Position numbers and translations under genes: made by a program. 64,000 nucleotides of DNA from Ceratotherium simum simum (Eukaryota; Chordata; Mammalia; Perissodactyla; Rhinocerotidae): NCBI RefSeq assembly GCF_000283155.1, contig NW_004454156.1, forward strand, positions 40,518,795 through 40,582,794, given 5' to 3'. This document shows, piece after piece, positions 12,416 through 24,619 of the stretch. Under the pieces are notes generated by a model, which did not search any database, was not told the origin of the DNA, and saw only the letters and a program-made list of their open reading frames with translations. The stretch's first letter is position 1. Every line of letters begins with the position of its first letter.

Positions 12416-13890
12416 AAGAACTAAAAAGGAAGAAACAAATGTATCATTATTTGCAGTTTACCTAAGTGTCTATGTAGATAATCCAAAAGATTCTACAAAC
12501 TATTATAACTAAGACAATGTGGTACAGGTTCAGAGATAGAAAAACAGATCAATGAAATATAACAGAAAGCTTAGAAACAAACACATACATATGGAGCTTT
12601 GTGACATGATGGAGGAGATATAACATCTGTGGTGAAACAATGGACTAAATAAATGGTGCTGGAAAAGAAACAGTCATCCATCTAAAAAAATTAAAATTAG
12701 TCACACAAGAATATACATTACAAATCTTTAAAACCTTTAACAGAAAATGTGAGAGAATATCTTCATGATTTGGGGTAAGAATTTCTCAAATGTGAAACAG
12801 TATGTATAAATCAAAAAGGACTGATAAACTATACCAAAATTTAAGACATCATACACAAAATTGAAAGCCAAACACAAAGAGAAGACACTTGCAGTATATT
12901 TAACAAAGGATTAGTAACCAGATATATCAAAAAATTCCTAAAAATCAATAGAAAAACAAAGAAAAAATGGACAAATGATATGAACTGGCTATTCATAGAT
13001 GATGAAATGTGAGTAGCAAATAAACATGAAGAGATACTCAACCTCTCCAATTATCAGAGAACTGCAAATCAAAACAACATTGAGATGCAATTCCACACTC
13101 AAAAGACTGGCAATAAATCCATTACCACCAAGTGTTAGCAAAGAAATAGGGAAACGGGAACACCCATACACTGCTCACGAGGGTATTTTTATACTCACCT
13201 CTGTGAAAAGCAATTTGGCAATATCTAGTAAGGTTATTATGTGAAAACCCTACTACCCAGCAATTTCACTTCTAGACTGTCCATGTGCTCAAGGAGACAT
13301 ACACAGGAATGTTCACTGCATACCAATTACGGTAGGAAAATATTGGCATTGACAGACAAATTGACAAATAAACTGTGGTATATTCATACAATGGAATACT
13401 ATACAGCAGTTAAAATCATTGTCTAGATCTAGACCTAGCAACATGGATGGATCTTGAAATTAATGTTGACTGAAGAAAGTAAATTACAAGATGCTACTTT
13501 ATGATACTGTTCTTTATATGATCACATTATAACTGTCCATGTAATTTTTAAATATATAAAACATTTTTTGTTTTTATGGATACATAAATCAACAAAAGCA
13601 TAAAAATATGTAGTGGATTCACACTAAATCCATGACAGTGATCACCTGTGGGAAAGAAGCTGAATAATACCAGAGAAGGAAATAGGTCACTTTATTGGAA
13701 TATTTTTTTCTTAAAAAAAAAAAAGAAAGATGGGTAGCAAAGATGATGACAAGTAGACCCATATCAACTGGGGGTAGCAGATACATAGGTGCTTACTACT
13801 GTATTCTTTGCACTTGTCTGTATATTTTTCAGTTTCTTCAAAATCAAAATAATTTTTTAAAAATAATCCAACAAAAGGCAATTGAGGATT

Positions 13891-15419
13891 GAAGACAGTT
13901 AAAATCTCTTCCTTAATCACAGGGTGAAGAAGCAATGACAGGGATGGGGATGAGGTGGGTCAAAAGTGGCAGAAATTGCCATCATGATAAGGATGAACTC
14001 AGTGTGCACATCCTGGGCTTGCAGACAGCCAACATCAAGACCTGGGTGGGCAGAACTGGTTAAAAAAAAAGAAAAAAAAATCCTACTCCATCCTGACTGC
14101 CAGTATGGTTTTCTAAAAACACTCTTTCATCACTTGAAACAATCAAATTCTCAATTTTTACCCCAAATAGTAAATACTCTCAGATTTCTTCCACATTTGA
14201 ATTCCACTCCAGTTTGACAAGCTGATCCTAATGTTCTTTAAAAGTTCAGTGACTGTATTTTTAGGAAGTAACCCATGCCCTGAAGCTCAGCCTCTATTGC
14301 TTTTAATTCTAAAAAAGTAACTCCTAGTTATATTTAAAACTTCGTCCCAGCCCACACGGGGCAAACAGTGTGACTCTCTGCCCCTCGCCTTTCTCTCCAA
14401 ACAAGTTGCAGCATGTCTACCACATGTGTCCCAGGGAGAAATGCAAGTCTAGCCGTGTCTCCTGTGATCAGAGACAGCAGGTGAGAAATTGCTTTGCTGT
14501 GTATGTCTTCAGAGTAATTCCCAGCTGCCCTTTGAAGTTATTCAATAACACTAAGTGATATCGGATCACAAGAAGCATAGCATGAGGTCACACATTTCAG
14601 TCTTCTCTGTCTGCTCCTTGTACCAAACCCAAATAAATACTGTAATTTCATTGTAAATGTCTCTGGGTCAGCTTCCTCCAAAACCCCTCAAGAGCAAAAA
14701 ATAATCGTATAACATCCGAATGCCTTTTCTAACTATCTAGCCTTGTGGAATAATGAAGAAATCCACTTAATTTAGTTTTATGGATAGGTAAACCATGCAC
14801 CGACAGTTAATAACTCTTATGGGTTTTGATCATTACGAGAATCCATGGGAAATACGTCAGGGGTGTGTGTGTGCTCTCCTTGTTCTCTCTCCTCCAAGAG
14901 AACTATCAAGAAGCACAGACTTTCTCCCACTCCTGCCACTCCGGCCACATTTTTAATCTAGTCTCAAGTGACAACATAACCAAGCAGATAGTCAGATGGT
15001 TGAGCACAGCACAAATTACATGGAATACAAGTCACAAAGGTCGTGTGCAGAATCTCACGGCTTTACGCAAGGGTTTAATGCCTTTACGTCAAATACTGAG
15101 CCCTCATCTGCCTAATTCCCCAGGATCTGTGCTCTGGAAGGTTGAGGTTCTCCAAGCCTGGGCTCAGCAGGAGTGGCTTGTTACCATGTGATTTAATTTA
15201 AAATAGGTGGTCAGCTGGGGCCAAACACACCCCTCCCAATGCCATCAATAACTATGAAATCACTCACGGAGCAGAACATAATTAAGTCGTAAGTCATGTA
15301 AGGAAAACCCACCAGCGGTTTTTCCAGGTTCTGTTTCTGGTCGTATTAGCTGTTTTTATAAAGTGTTTTTTTTCTTTAAGTCAATGAAAAAAAAAAGAAA
15401 AGAAAAAGTTAAAGATCTA
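13891..15419. other. LTBP1 intron 2, largely repeat-free
   Basis: No repeat family recognised except a short A-rich tract near 14060-14080. A 121-codon ORF at 14826-15191 shows no known domain and is probably chance. Candidate for conserved non-coding sequence by elimination only. Confidence 0.4.
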
Positions 15420-15961
15420 CGGTTTAGACTATTAAACATTTAATTAAAAATAGCAAGAAAAGAGAAAAACCAGAAAAAGATTTTCAGAAAATGCTATTAT
15501 ATACAAAGAATCCACAAAAGTTGTCTTTAACAAGTTAAGAACAAAATAAAAAAAATTTTTTTTTAAATGAAAAGGACAGAAATAGACAATTAAGACAAAA
15601 GAAAATGCAATTAGTAAATAAACTTGTAGAGTAATGTCCAAATTGATTAAGTCATCAAAAGAAATGCAAACTAAAACAAGGAGATAAAACATTATGGTTA
15701 CTTAATTTTTTAAAAAAACACATAAAAATACTGACACAAAGTGCCACAAAGGTGGTGGTAAAATGGTATAAGTGGGTTAGAAAGCAGTTTAACATTTCAA
15801 ATATTTCAGTAGCCTCATTTCTAGAAACTTATCCTAGGAAAATAGTCAAAAAAGGAAATAACTATATGAATACATATGTCCAGCTGGCTACAGCAGTGTT
15901 ATTTATACCAATGAAAAATTCAAAAGAAGCATACAGGTTGAGTATGGAATTATAGCCATTC

Positions 15962-15976
15962 AAAATTAGAATTACA
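15962..15976 (+). repeat. Left target-site duplication of the RPL36 retrocopy
   Basis: AAAATTAGAATTACA lies immediately before the retrocopy and is repeated exactly at 16381-16395, right after the A tail. Its length and A-rich start are typical of L1 endonuclease-primed insertion. Confidence 0.93.
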
Positions 15977-16380
<404 letters not shown>

Positions 16381-16395
16381 AAAATTAGAATTACA
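16381..16395 (+). repeat. Right target-site duplication of the RPL36 retrocopy
   Basis: An exact copy of the 15-bp sequence at 15962-15976. The first A's also extend the poly(A) tail, so the exact tail/duplication junction is ambiguous by a few bases. Confidence 0.93.
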
Positions 16396-16440
16396 AAGTG
16401 ATGCTATAAGTTTTTTAAATGTTGATACTAATTAATGTGG

Positions 16441-18119
16441 AAAAAATGTTATTTTGTTACCAGTCATCCATTAAGCATCTTCTCTAATAACAGTATATTT
16501 GTGCACTAATGCTAGTACATATATATGATAAATACAAACGGGTTTTACAGACTGTAAACTATTATGCACATGGAGTATTATTATAATTGACATCTTTATA
16601 GTTCATTGGAAGACTATTACTAAATAATAAATCTATAATCTTGTTTTAAGCCCATATTATCTTTCTTTATTCATCATTCAAACATTGAGCCCCTCTCCCT
16701 TATATACTAGCACTGTGCCAAGAACTGTGGATAAAAAGATGAAGAAGACGAATTTCCTGCTCTCAAGGAGATCAGAGGCCAGTAGGGAAGACAGACAAGT
16801 GTAGAAAAAAAAATCACCATACAGTTCTGTGGTGGAATATAAAGGTACAGAAGGAATGAGAAACGAGGAGTCCTAATTGGCAATCAATAAATATTTGTGA
16901 ATTATTATATTCAAGGGACCAAAAAGGATACCAAGAATTCTTAGAATGGTTTGCTTCCTTGAGGAGCTATAAAATCCCCCCTGCCCAAGATCACCTACTG
17001 ATGGGAGCAGGCAGTGGGGTGAGACAAGGCTGGGCTCTGGAGCCACACAGATGTGAGTCCGAACTGCCCCCACCCCCCAGCTGTGTGTCCTTTGGCCAGT
17101 TGCCAAGTTTGACCTGCGCCTTAGTCCTTCACTTGACAAAATACTGAGTGACAATTTTGTGCTCATTTTGCACTAGGCACAGTCACATGCCCTACGAACA
17201 GAACTGTAGACAAGAAAACACCATCTCTTGGGCCGGCCCGTGGCTTAGCGGTTAAGTGCGCGCACTCCGCTGCTGGCGGCCCGGGGTTCGGATCCCAGGC
17301 GCGCACCGACGCACCGCTTCTCCGGCCATGCTGAGGCCGCGTCCCACATACAGCAACCAGAAGGTTGTGCAGCTATGACATACAACTATCTGCTGGGGCT
17401 TTGGGGGAAAAAAAAAAAAAAAAAAAAATCTAAAAAAAAAAAAAAAAAAAGAAAACACCATCTCTGCCCTGTGTAACTCACGGCCCAGCCAGAAGACCAA
17501 AAGGAACAGTGATTATAATTATTATAAGCATTTTGGAAAGAGGAGAATGGTGTGCAGTGGGGGCCCATCCCTATGGGATTTAGGGTATTAGGAAAGACCT
17601 CCCTGAGATCACGAACTTAATATCAGATCTGAAAGCTGAGGGAAATAAATAACACATAGGCCTGGCCCAAATGTCAGTGGTGAAACCTGCCACAAAGCCA
17701 TTAAGAAGCAAAATGCAAACTGACTCGACTGATTCAGGAATGACTTTTTCTAAAAGATCAGGTTCAGGAGGGTGGGGAAGAAATTACAATATAGTCTTAA
17801 ATATATGTGTTCTATTGCTGATGCAGTATGATTTAATGCATCCAGCAGAGACATTATCCTGTAAATCAGGAACAAAACATTGATGCCCATCATCACCACC
17901 ATAACTTATGGCTGTTCTGGATGTTCTAGTCAACTTAGTGATATGTGGAGGAGAGGTGTGCCCTGAGACAAGGCCGCTCCTACACTGCTCAGGGGAGTGT
18001 CCACGGGTACAGACTTTTCATAAAGCAACCGGCCGTATTTTAGGATCAAGCCCTAACAACACTCATAGCTGTTTGTGTTTTATCATTCCTAATCTAGGAA
18101 ATTTTATGTTCAAATATGT
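16441..18119. other. LTBP1 intron 2, few assignable elements outside the ERE
   Basis: 16665-16830 carries the old mammalian motif AGCACTGTGCCAAGAACTGTG with CTGCTCTCAAGGAGATCAG, family not assigned. Apart from the ERE at 17229-17448 nothing else is recognised. Confidence 0.45.
17229..17448 (+). mobile_element. ERE SINE, young CpG-rich copy
   Basis: Head GGGCCGGCCCGTGGCTTAGCGG, box B GGTTCGGATCCC, a CGCACCGACGCACCGC block, CAGCAACCAGAAGG, then long A tracts. The perfect 17-bp duplication AAGAAAACACCATCTCT lies at 17212-17228 and 17449-17465. Many retained CpGs and long A runs suggest a recent insertion. Confidence 0.95.
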
Positions 18120-18307
18120 CCACTGCAGTTGCCAATCAACGTGGTAAAAAATAGAAACATCCTACCCATAAAACAACAAGCAATAGATGAAAATCATGGA
18201 ATGTAATATGGTCATTCAAAACAACGTTTAAAAGACACTTTTAACGACATGGAATAATGCCTATGATGTAATGCCAAGTTAAAAAAAAAAAAAAAAAAAA
18301 AAAAAAA
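18120..18307 (+). mobile_element. L1/HAL1-type 3' tail with poly(A)
   Basis: Contains ATGGAATGTAATATGGTCATTC, TTTTAACGACATGGAATAATGC and CCTATGATGTAATGCCAAGTT, then an uninterrupted run of about 27 A (from about 18281). This is the 3' end of an old L1-like element. The tail abuts L2 sequence directly. Confidence 0.7.
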
Positions 18308-18880
18308 CTCCCACTCTCTAGAACTCATTCCAATCAGCCTTGCACCTCCAGCTGTCCACTGAATCTGCTCTTGTCAGAGTCACCAGTGACCTGCAGGCTG
18401 CAAATCCAGTGCGCCTTCTCCCTCCTTGACCAAGAGCAGCACTGGCCATAGTGGACAGTCCCTCCTTCCTCACCCCTTTCTTCCCTAGGCCGAGATGTCA
18501 CACCCTGCCAGCCTTCTCCCCACCTTATTACCAACCTCTTAGTCTCCCTCTGGCTCTTCTTTCTCGTCCTCATCTCCAACTGTTGTAATTTCCCAGGGCT
18601 CCTTGGTCCTTGGACCCTTCTTCTGGTGATTTCATTCAGTCCCATGGCTTTGATTTCCATCTAGACTGTGCCCAAATTTTGATCTCAGGCCTTGTCCTCC
18701 TGTCTGAACTCCAGATTTCCATGTCCAAATGCCTCCTCGACAGCTCCATGTGGATATCTAACTGGCTTCTCAAATTAAGCACATCGTGACTCCCCTCCTC
18801 CACCCCAAACTCCACATCCAGCTCCTCCTTAGCATTCATCTCTTTAAAAGTCACCTCCATTCACCAAGTTACTCAACAAG
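18308..18880 (+). mobile_element. L2 LINE, ORF2 remnant (left part)
   Basis: AGAGTCACCAGTGACCTGCAG, GCAAATCCAGTGCGCCTTCTC, GTGGACAGTCCCTCCTTCC and CCAGGGCTCCTTGGTCCTTGG, then TTTCATTCAGTCCCATGGC, follow the L2 reverse-transcriptase coding order. The frame is destroyed by stops and indels. It continues at 19293 after an LTR insertion. Confidence 0.82.
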
Positions 18881-19292
18881 TGTATCAGTCCAGTAGGACT
18901 GCTGTAACAAGTACCACAAACCGGGCGGCTTAAATAACAGAAAGTCTATCTCGCAGTTCTAGAGGTTGGAAGTCTACAATCAAGGTGTCAGAGGGGTTGG
19001 TTTCTTCTGAGAGCTGTGAAAAAGAATCTGTCCCATTTCACTCAAGCATTCCTTGGCTATCCCTGTGTCTTCACATGCCTTCCCTCTATGTGTGTCTGTG
19101 CGCAAACACCTCGTTTTTATAAGGACATCAGTCATATTGGATTAGCATCCTCCCGACTCCAGGATGACCTCTTCTTAACTAATTACATCTGCAATGACCC
19201 TAATTCCAAAGAAGGTCGTATTCTGAGGCCCTGGGGGTTAAGACTTCAACATGTGAATTGGAACAGGGGCAATATTTCAACCCGTAAAACCA
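18881..19292 (-). mobile_element. MLT1/MaLR solo LTR inserted in L2
   Basis: Reads TGTATCAGTCCAGTAGGACTGC, GGCGGCTTAAATAACAGAAAG, AGTTCTAGAGGTTGGAAGTC, AATCAAGGTGTCAG and GGGGTTAAGACTTCAACATG, ending AAAACCA. This is the reverse complement of a MaLR LTR with TG...CA ends. No matching 5-bp duplication is visible (ACAAG against GTGGT), probably through decay. Confidence 0.8.
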
Positions 19293-20010
19293 GTGGTCAT
19301 CATATTTGACTCTTCTCTTTCTCTCATCCCACACATCCACTCCATCTCCAAATCCTGCTGGCTCTACCTTTAAATACATCCTGAATCTAACTCTTTCTCA
19401 CCACCTTCCCTCAAACCCTTCTCCCAGCTACCTCGTCCCTGCAGTCTGTTCTCATTAGGGCAGCCAGAGGGATCCTGTTAGAACCAAAATCAGATCACAT
19501 CACTCCTCTGCTCCAAACCTTCCAAAGGCTTCCATCTCAGTGAAATGCAAAGCCCTTATTTCTGCAGCCTGCTAGTCTCTGCCACCTCTCCTTTGTCATT
19601 TCCTTGCACTCCTTGAGCACCTGTCACCCTGGCCCCCTTGCTAGTCCCTGGGCACACCACTCCTGTTTCCACTGTAAGGCCCTTGCACTGGCGATTGCCC
19701 ACCTATAACCTTCTCCAGATGTTCACAGGCTACCCTTCTCCCGTCACTCAGCCTCCCTTGTGACTGTCCACTCCAAAACAGCAGCCTCTGGGCCTCGATT
19801 CCCTTCATCAGCCCCATTGTTCTTCAATGCACTTATTATCCCTACCCAACATTATATATTTATCTATTCACTGCCTGTTTCGCCCACTAAAATTTCAGCT
19901 TCACAGGGAGAGAGAGACTATTTTGGTCACTGCTTATTCCCTTGGGCCTAGAATAACGTCTGGCTCATAGAACATAATCAATAAATGTTGAATGAATGAA
20001 CATGTAAAGG
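19293..20010 (+). mobile_element. L2 LINE, ORF2 end and 3'UTR (right part)
   Basis: ATTTGACTCTTCTCTTTCTC, ATCCTGCTGGCTCTACC, CAGATCACATCACTCCTCTGC and CTTGCACTGGCGATTGCCC, then GGCTCATAGAACATAATCAATAAATG, complete the L2 begun at 18308. Together they retain about 1.3 kb of L2, longer than most copies here. Confidence 0.85.
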
Positions 20011-20569
20011 CAAGCTGGAAGAAAAGATACTTAAATGCTAACATGAATTACTTACCCATGAGTGGTGAAATTATTCAAGTTATTAATTTTTTGCTTACAC
20101 CACATTATACTTTCCAGATTTTCTACAATGGCCTATTATTACTTTCATAGTATAGCAAAAAACGTTAATTCATTCAATAGCTAGTTTAAACATACTTAAA
20201 CTTTTAAGGGCTATAATTTCTACAATCTAAACAATATGTGAGACAGAGTAGCATACGCTAAACTCTATGATAACTGTACTATATTAGAACTTACATTATT
20301 TTTACTTTGAAACTTATTCCTAACATACTATGATTGGGTAATAATATGTCTAGCACTATTATTAACATGTTTAATCTGTTTGAAAAACTGACTTCTTTTA
20401 TTTTCATCAACCAAAAATGTTAAACAAGAGAAGCTTTTTCGAAAATCAGACCAATAAACAATAAGCTTTATAAGGCCAAAATTACTGCCAACTTGAGAAT
20501 CAAGTATCTGAAATTTGGATTAAAATAAAGGGAAAAAAAGACTAAGACAGAAAACATTATTTTGATTAG

Positions 20570-20815
20570 GGAGTGTCACCTGGTGGTACAGAGCCCACTG
20601 AAGCCAGGCAGCCCAAACCAAGCCCCAGCTCAGACACTGACTGTGTGCCCTTGGGTATATTTCTATTACTTTTTTGCATCTCAGTTTTCCCATCTGTAAA
20701 ATGGGAATGATAAAAATGAGGGTTTACATATGGATTAAATGAATATATTCAAAGCACTTAGGACAGTGCCTGGTTCAGAGTAGCACTAGACAGGTGTCAG
20801 CTATTATTACCCCAT
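20570..20815 (+). mobile_element. MIR SINE
   Basis: CAGACACTGACTGTGTGCCC, TCTCAGTTTTCCCATCTGTA, AAATGGGAATGATAAAAATG and GGACAGTGCCTGGTTCAGAG, a near full-length MIR. Confidence 0.87.
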
Positions 20816-22360
20816 GCACCAAATTCATCCCACATGTGCCCCAAAATAGCCTTTAAGGAAGCTTTTGAGAAGCAGGTCACATCTATATCTGGAGCAGAAT
20901 TTTATTTCTACCATTGGAATTTTACATTTACCTGAAACAGTCTTTCACATTGAATCAAACATAATAAACTACCTTTTTTTCTTTCTTTCTCACACTTAAT
21001 CATCCAGAATAAAACTGTGGTGGTGACAAAGTGACAGAGAACATCATTAAGCTAAAATATTATGATTGGAAATATGAGTCTTGAGCATGAGAACAAACTA
21101 ATTTTCTTAACTGAGTAAAGAATAATAGCTACATGAGTGAGACAGAGCCTTTCAAAATTCCATTTGATTTATTTTGACAGCATTTCTTAAGGTAAATTAA
21201 GGGTATTATGTGACCAAGGACGGGAACACCCTGGAAGACATACAATCTAAGCGTGCCAGAGCCTTTCTTTTGCTAAAATAAAAACGTCACTCATGCCTGA
21301 GCATCCCTGTAGAAGACCAACAGCCGACAGGCTGTGGACACAGCCCCGGCTACAGAGACCACAATAATTAGGCTCTTACACCCCAAAAGGGAGCAACAGT
21401 TGAAGCCTCACTATGAAATATATGGCCATTCCTCTAAATGGAAGGAAGCTGCAGAGCAGATGATGCTATTTGCAAACACTTAGTCCTCTGGCTACTAGCT
21501 CTGTTATTGTGAAATGTGATATAACCATTTTCAGAATTGAAGCTGAAATAGAACTGTGGACTTCAAGGGCCCATCAGCAAGCAGTTGAAAGGAATAAGCA
21601 AAGCTGTTTTCAAAACATTAATACACAAAATTAAAATTGTTTAAATAGCTTTTCTCGTTTCCAATATCCTTCTGAATGGAGAAATTATTCTAGTAAACAT
21701 CATGAATGTAAAATGCTCCTTTTATCCATATACTGGGCCTAGCTTTCCATATGCATTTAAATTGGTTTTTACTTAATTGATCTCTAAGAGCCATTCCCTA
21801 ATCTCTGATCATCTCAGAAGTAAAAAATGTGTAATCAGCAAAGAGAAATTTAAATAATTATTAAGAGCAGAAATTAACAAGAATTATCTTTCTGTTTGAA
21901 GTTGTCAACTTTAAAATAAATTAACTATCTCCATCTAAAAAACTATGCCAAACTTGTTAAATAATGGATGATGATGATACTAGGATGTTACTATTCCCAA
22001 CTTCTTAATGTTTTTGTTTTCCAAGAAAATAAATGATCATATAAATTTTTAAAGATTTAATCCAAGTAATTCTTTTTACTGTTCAAAATATGTCATGAAC
22101 AACCAACTTATCCTAATAGACTTTAGTCTCTGTTTTCCTACAAAGAACTGCTAAATTTTCTGCTAATCAATTCTGGAAAAACATAAGAGAAAGAAAATAA
22201 GGAAACGACACAATTCTGGAAGTAGAGATTTTAATAAAGCCATGAAAAATACAATAATCACGAATCTCTCACAACTGCCTGTTTCCCAAATTGACTATGC
22301 AGTCATTTTACTCTCAAGCCACAATCCCCTAAAGATCATGTATTCCTAGTACCTATTTTT
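20816..22360. other. LTBP1 intron 2, 1.5-kb repeat-poor block
   Basis: No SINE, LINE, LTR or DNA-transposon signature recognised. AT-rich sequence with several AATTA/TTAAT motifs and no ORF. The longest clean block in the middle of the intron. The preceding 20011-20569 is also unassigned. Confidence 0.45.
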
Positions 22361-22373
22361 TGTATTTTTCTTT

Positions 22374-22587
22374 TTTTTTTTTTAAAGATTTTATTTATTC
22401 AGTTTTTTACCCCCAAAGCCCCAGTAGATAGTTGTATATCATAGGTTCACATCCTTCTAGTTGCTGTACGTGGGACTCGGCCTCGCGTTGGACGGAGAAG
22501 TGGTGCCTCGGGGCGCTCCCGGGATCCGAACCCGGGCCGCCAGCATCAGAGCGCGCGCACTTAACCGCTAAGCCACGGAGCCGGCCC
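22374..22587 (-). mobile_element. ERE SINE
   Basis: Minus-strand copy: poly-T at the left, GCCCCAGTAGATAGTTGTAT, CGGGATCCGAACCC (box B reversed) and GCTAAGCCACGGAGCCGGCC at the right. The duplication TGTATTTTTCTTT occurs at 22361-22373 and 22588-22600. It is in the same orientation as LTBP1. Confidence 0.94.
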
Positions 22588-22714
22588 TGTATTTTTCTTT
22601 GATTTCTTCCTATTATTTGTCATCACCAGCTCATACCACGATTAGGGGCAGACTTCTGTGGAGTGAGAATGAGGAAGAAAGAGAAAAAAAGACTATTGTG
22701 GTTCTTTGTGGTAG

Positions 22715-23205
22715 CTAATCTCTAAAGATGGTCCCAAATCCACCCCTCCCTATCAGCACATGGTGCCCCCCCATCAAAATGTGGAGCTTTTGTTCCCTCC
22801 CCCTTGAATCTGAGCTGGGACTACGACTGTTCTACCAAGGAAATGCAGAAGTGCCATTCTGAGACCACCAAGCCCAGGCATTAAAAAGGGCAGGAAGCAA
22901 CACTTTTTCCCTCTTGGAACCTAGCCGCCACATTATGGGGAAGCCCAAGTGTGGTGAAGAGTCCCATATGGAAGAGAACTGAGGCCCCCAACCAAAAAAG
23001 CCAGTATCAACTTGCCAGCCACGTGAGTGTTCTATGTTCAAAGTAAATCCACTCGTAAGCTCCCCAAGCTGATGCCACGTGGTACAGAGACAAGCCGTCT
23101 CTACTGAGCCCTGCCAAACTGCAAAATCACAAGTAAATGGCGGTGTTTGTTTTAAGCCACTAAGTATTAGGATAATTTGTCTTGCAGGAATAAATAGCTG
23201 AAACA
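22715..23205 (+). mobile_element. MLT1-type solo LTR
   Basis: TTGAATCTGAGCTGGGACTA, TCTACCAAGGAAATGCAGAAG, CCCTCTTGGAACCTAGCCGCC, CAGCCACGTGAGTG and TTTGTTTTAAGCCACTAAGT, then GCAGGAATAAATAGCTGAAAC: the MLT1J-like LTR order with its characteristic 3' end. A 131-codon reverse-strand ORF across it is fortuitous. Confidence 0.72.
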
Positions 23206-23469
23206 GTCTTCCTGAACAAGTCATCATGTCTCATTCCATGGTGTCTGCTAATTTTACCATGCCAAGTTACCCTGCATTAACACTTAAAACTGTGGTTGTG
23301 TACTCAAGTCTTCAAAATAAAAATCAGCATAGATGTGATTAATAACCTCCTGAAGCCTACGAAGCAGAGAGACGACTCAGCACAGGCTTCCATATCTATG
23401 CATTTTCAAGCATTGAATATGACCAAAGACAAAGCCAGCCCTCCAGTGATTTCCTGACCAAGTTACCGA

Positions 23470-23635
23470 ATACAGAAAAATACTCATCTTTGATAATACT
23501 AGCCACACTGAATACCATTTTACAAATTTTGTTGTATATTCTACCACAATTTTTGAAATAAATAACACTGAACTGTACACTTTCAATGAGTGAATTATAC
23601 GGTATGTAAATATCTCAATAAAGCACCTCCAACAA
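23470..23635 (+). mobile_element. L1 (L1M) 3' end fragment
   Basis: CACTGAACTGTACACTTTCA, then GGTATGTAAATATCTCAATAAAGC, is the conserved 3'UTR terminus of L1M elements. Confidence 0.65.
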
Positions 23636-23904
23636 GGGTCTCTACCTTGCAAACAGCCCAGGTCATCTTTGAACAGCTCTATCTTCAAAAGACTTTTCCT
23701 CACATGGAGGTAAAATCTGCCTGCCCACAGCTTCCATTCACTGACTCCCCTTTGCACACTATTTGAAGAAAGCTCTACCATCCTGCCTGTGACTTCTTTT
23801 CTCCTGACTCAGTAGACCCATTCCTGAGCTACTCCTCACGTAGGCACTGTTTCAAGTTCCTCCATCACCTGGCTGCACAGCTCTGAGTATATTCCAGTAT
23901 GTCC

Positions 23905-24055
23905 CAGTGTTGGAGAAGAGCATGAGCTCTAGAGTCAGAATGCCTAGGTTTATTCTGAGCTCCTTCACTTACTAACCACATGACCTTTAGCAAGTTATTT
24001 AACACTTTTTAAGCTTCAATTTCAACATCTGTAAAATGAAGATAGTAGAAAGAAG
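23905..24055 (+). mobile_element. MIR SINE
   Basis: AGCTCTAGAGTCAGAATGCC, CACTTACTAACCACATGACC and ATTTCAACATCTGTAAAATG form the MIR core; the 3' tail is missing. Confidence 0.82.
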
Positions 24056-24483
24056 CCTCATCTTTGGAGAAGAGCAAGGCAGAGAGTTAAATCAGTGGGT
24101 GAGATGAAAATCACATGCAGTCAAAGTGACTCTTGCAAATCTACCTAGTTCGGCCAACATACTGTCTCTCAAAATGTCTTTCTGCCTCTGAACAGGTCAC
24201 TGTTTCTTTGTTTAAACACGCTCTCTCTCCCTCTGCCAAGCACAAGCAGTAACTCAAGCTCATTCAGTGCATGAACGATGCAACTCTGCTATGACAGAAT
24301 CGACCTCAGTATTAAGCAACTAGCACACGGTGTGAAATCCAGAAAGCCCACCAAAATTATTAGCTTTTGTTATTCTATCTATTGTGATTCTAGGAGGGAA
24401 GGACAAAATCTAATGTTTCAAAAGCGGTCAGCCAGGTGAGGAATAGCGCAGACACACAAGTGGGACAGTGCTAGGGATGGTTT

Positions 24484-24619
24484 TTTAAATGTCACGCCAG
24501 GACCTCTTTTTATGTTTTTGATCATCTTCCACTTCCTTCAGTGGGCAGGATATTTAAATGTCACGCCAGGACCTCTTTTTGTTTTTGATCATCTTCCACT
24601 TCCTTCAGTGGGCAGGATA
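24484..24619 (+). repeat. Near-perfect 68-bp tandem duplication
   Basis: The unit beginning TTTAAATGTCACGCCAGGAC and ending TTCAGTGGGCAGGATA occurs at 24484-24552 (69 bases) and again, abutting, at 24553-24619 (67 bases). The only difference is a 2-base TA present in the first copy (CTTTTTATG against CTTTTTG). High identity implies a recent local duplication. It is not a known transposon end. Confidence 0.95.

Larger units (their letters stand above)
10830..13890 (+). mobile_element. Old L1, internally deleted, interrupted by two EREs
   Basis: The left part (about 10850-11350) resembles an L1 5'UTR: GGATTTCCATGGCTGGCCAG, CAAGCCTGTTTGCCATAACC, TTTTCAGACACTGGGCCACT, AGGGACTGTGACTCC. From about 11430 it jumps to ORF2 reverse-transcriptase-like sequence (AAAATATTAGCAAATCAAAT, ATCTATCAATGGAATTCCCC). 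It ends in the ORF2 3' part and 3'UTR (CATACAATGGAATACTATAC, CATGGATGGATCTTGAAAT). Stops and frameshifts abound, so no functional protein remains. EREs at 11595-11891 and 12219-12415 inserted later. Antisense to LTBP1. Confidence 0.8.

Noticed and set aside
17229..17448. tRNA gene-like box A and box B
   Set aside because: These belong to the tRNA-derived head of ERE SINEs, seen in all ten copies, not to a functional tRNA gene.
22832..23227. 131-codon ORF on the - strand
   Set aside because: It lies across an MLT1-type LTR, which is non-coding in either direction.
23377..23781. 134-codon ORF on the - strand
   Set aside because: It crosses an L1 3' end and unassigned intron, with no domain similarity. 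This length is expected by chance in 64 kb.
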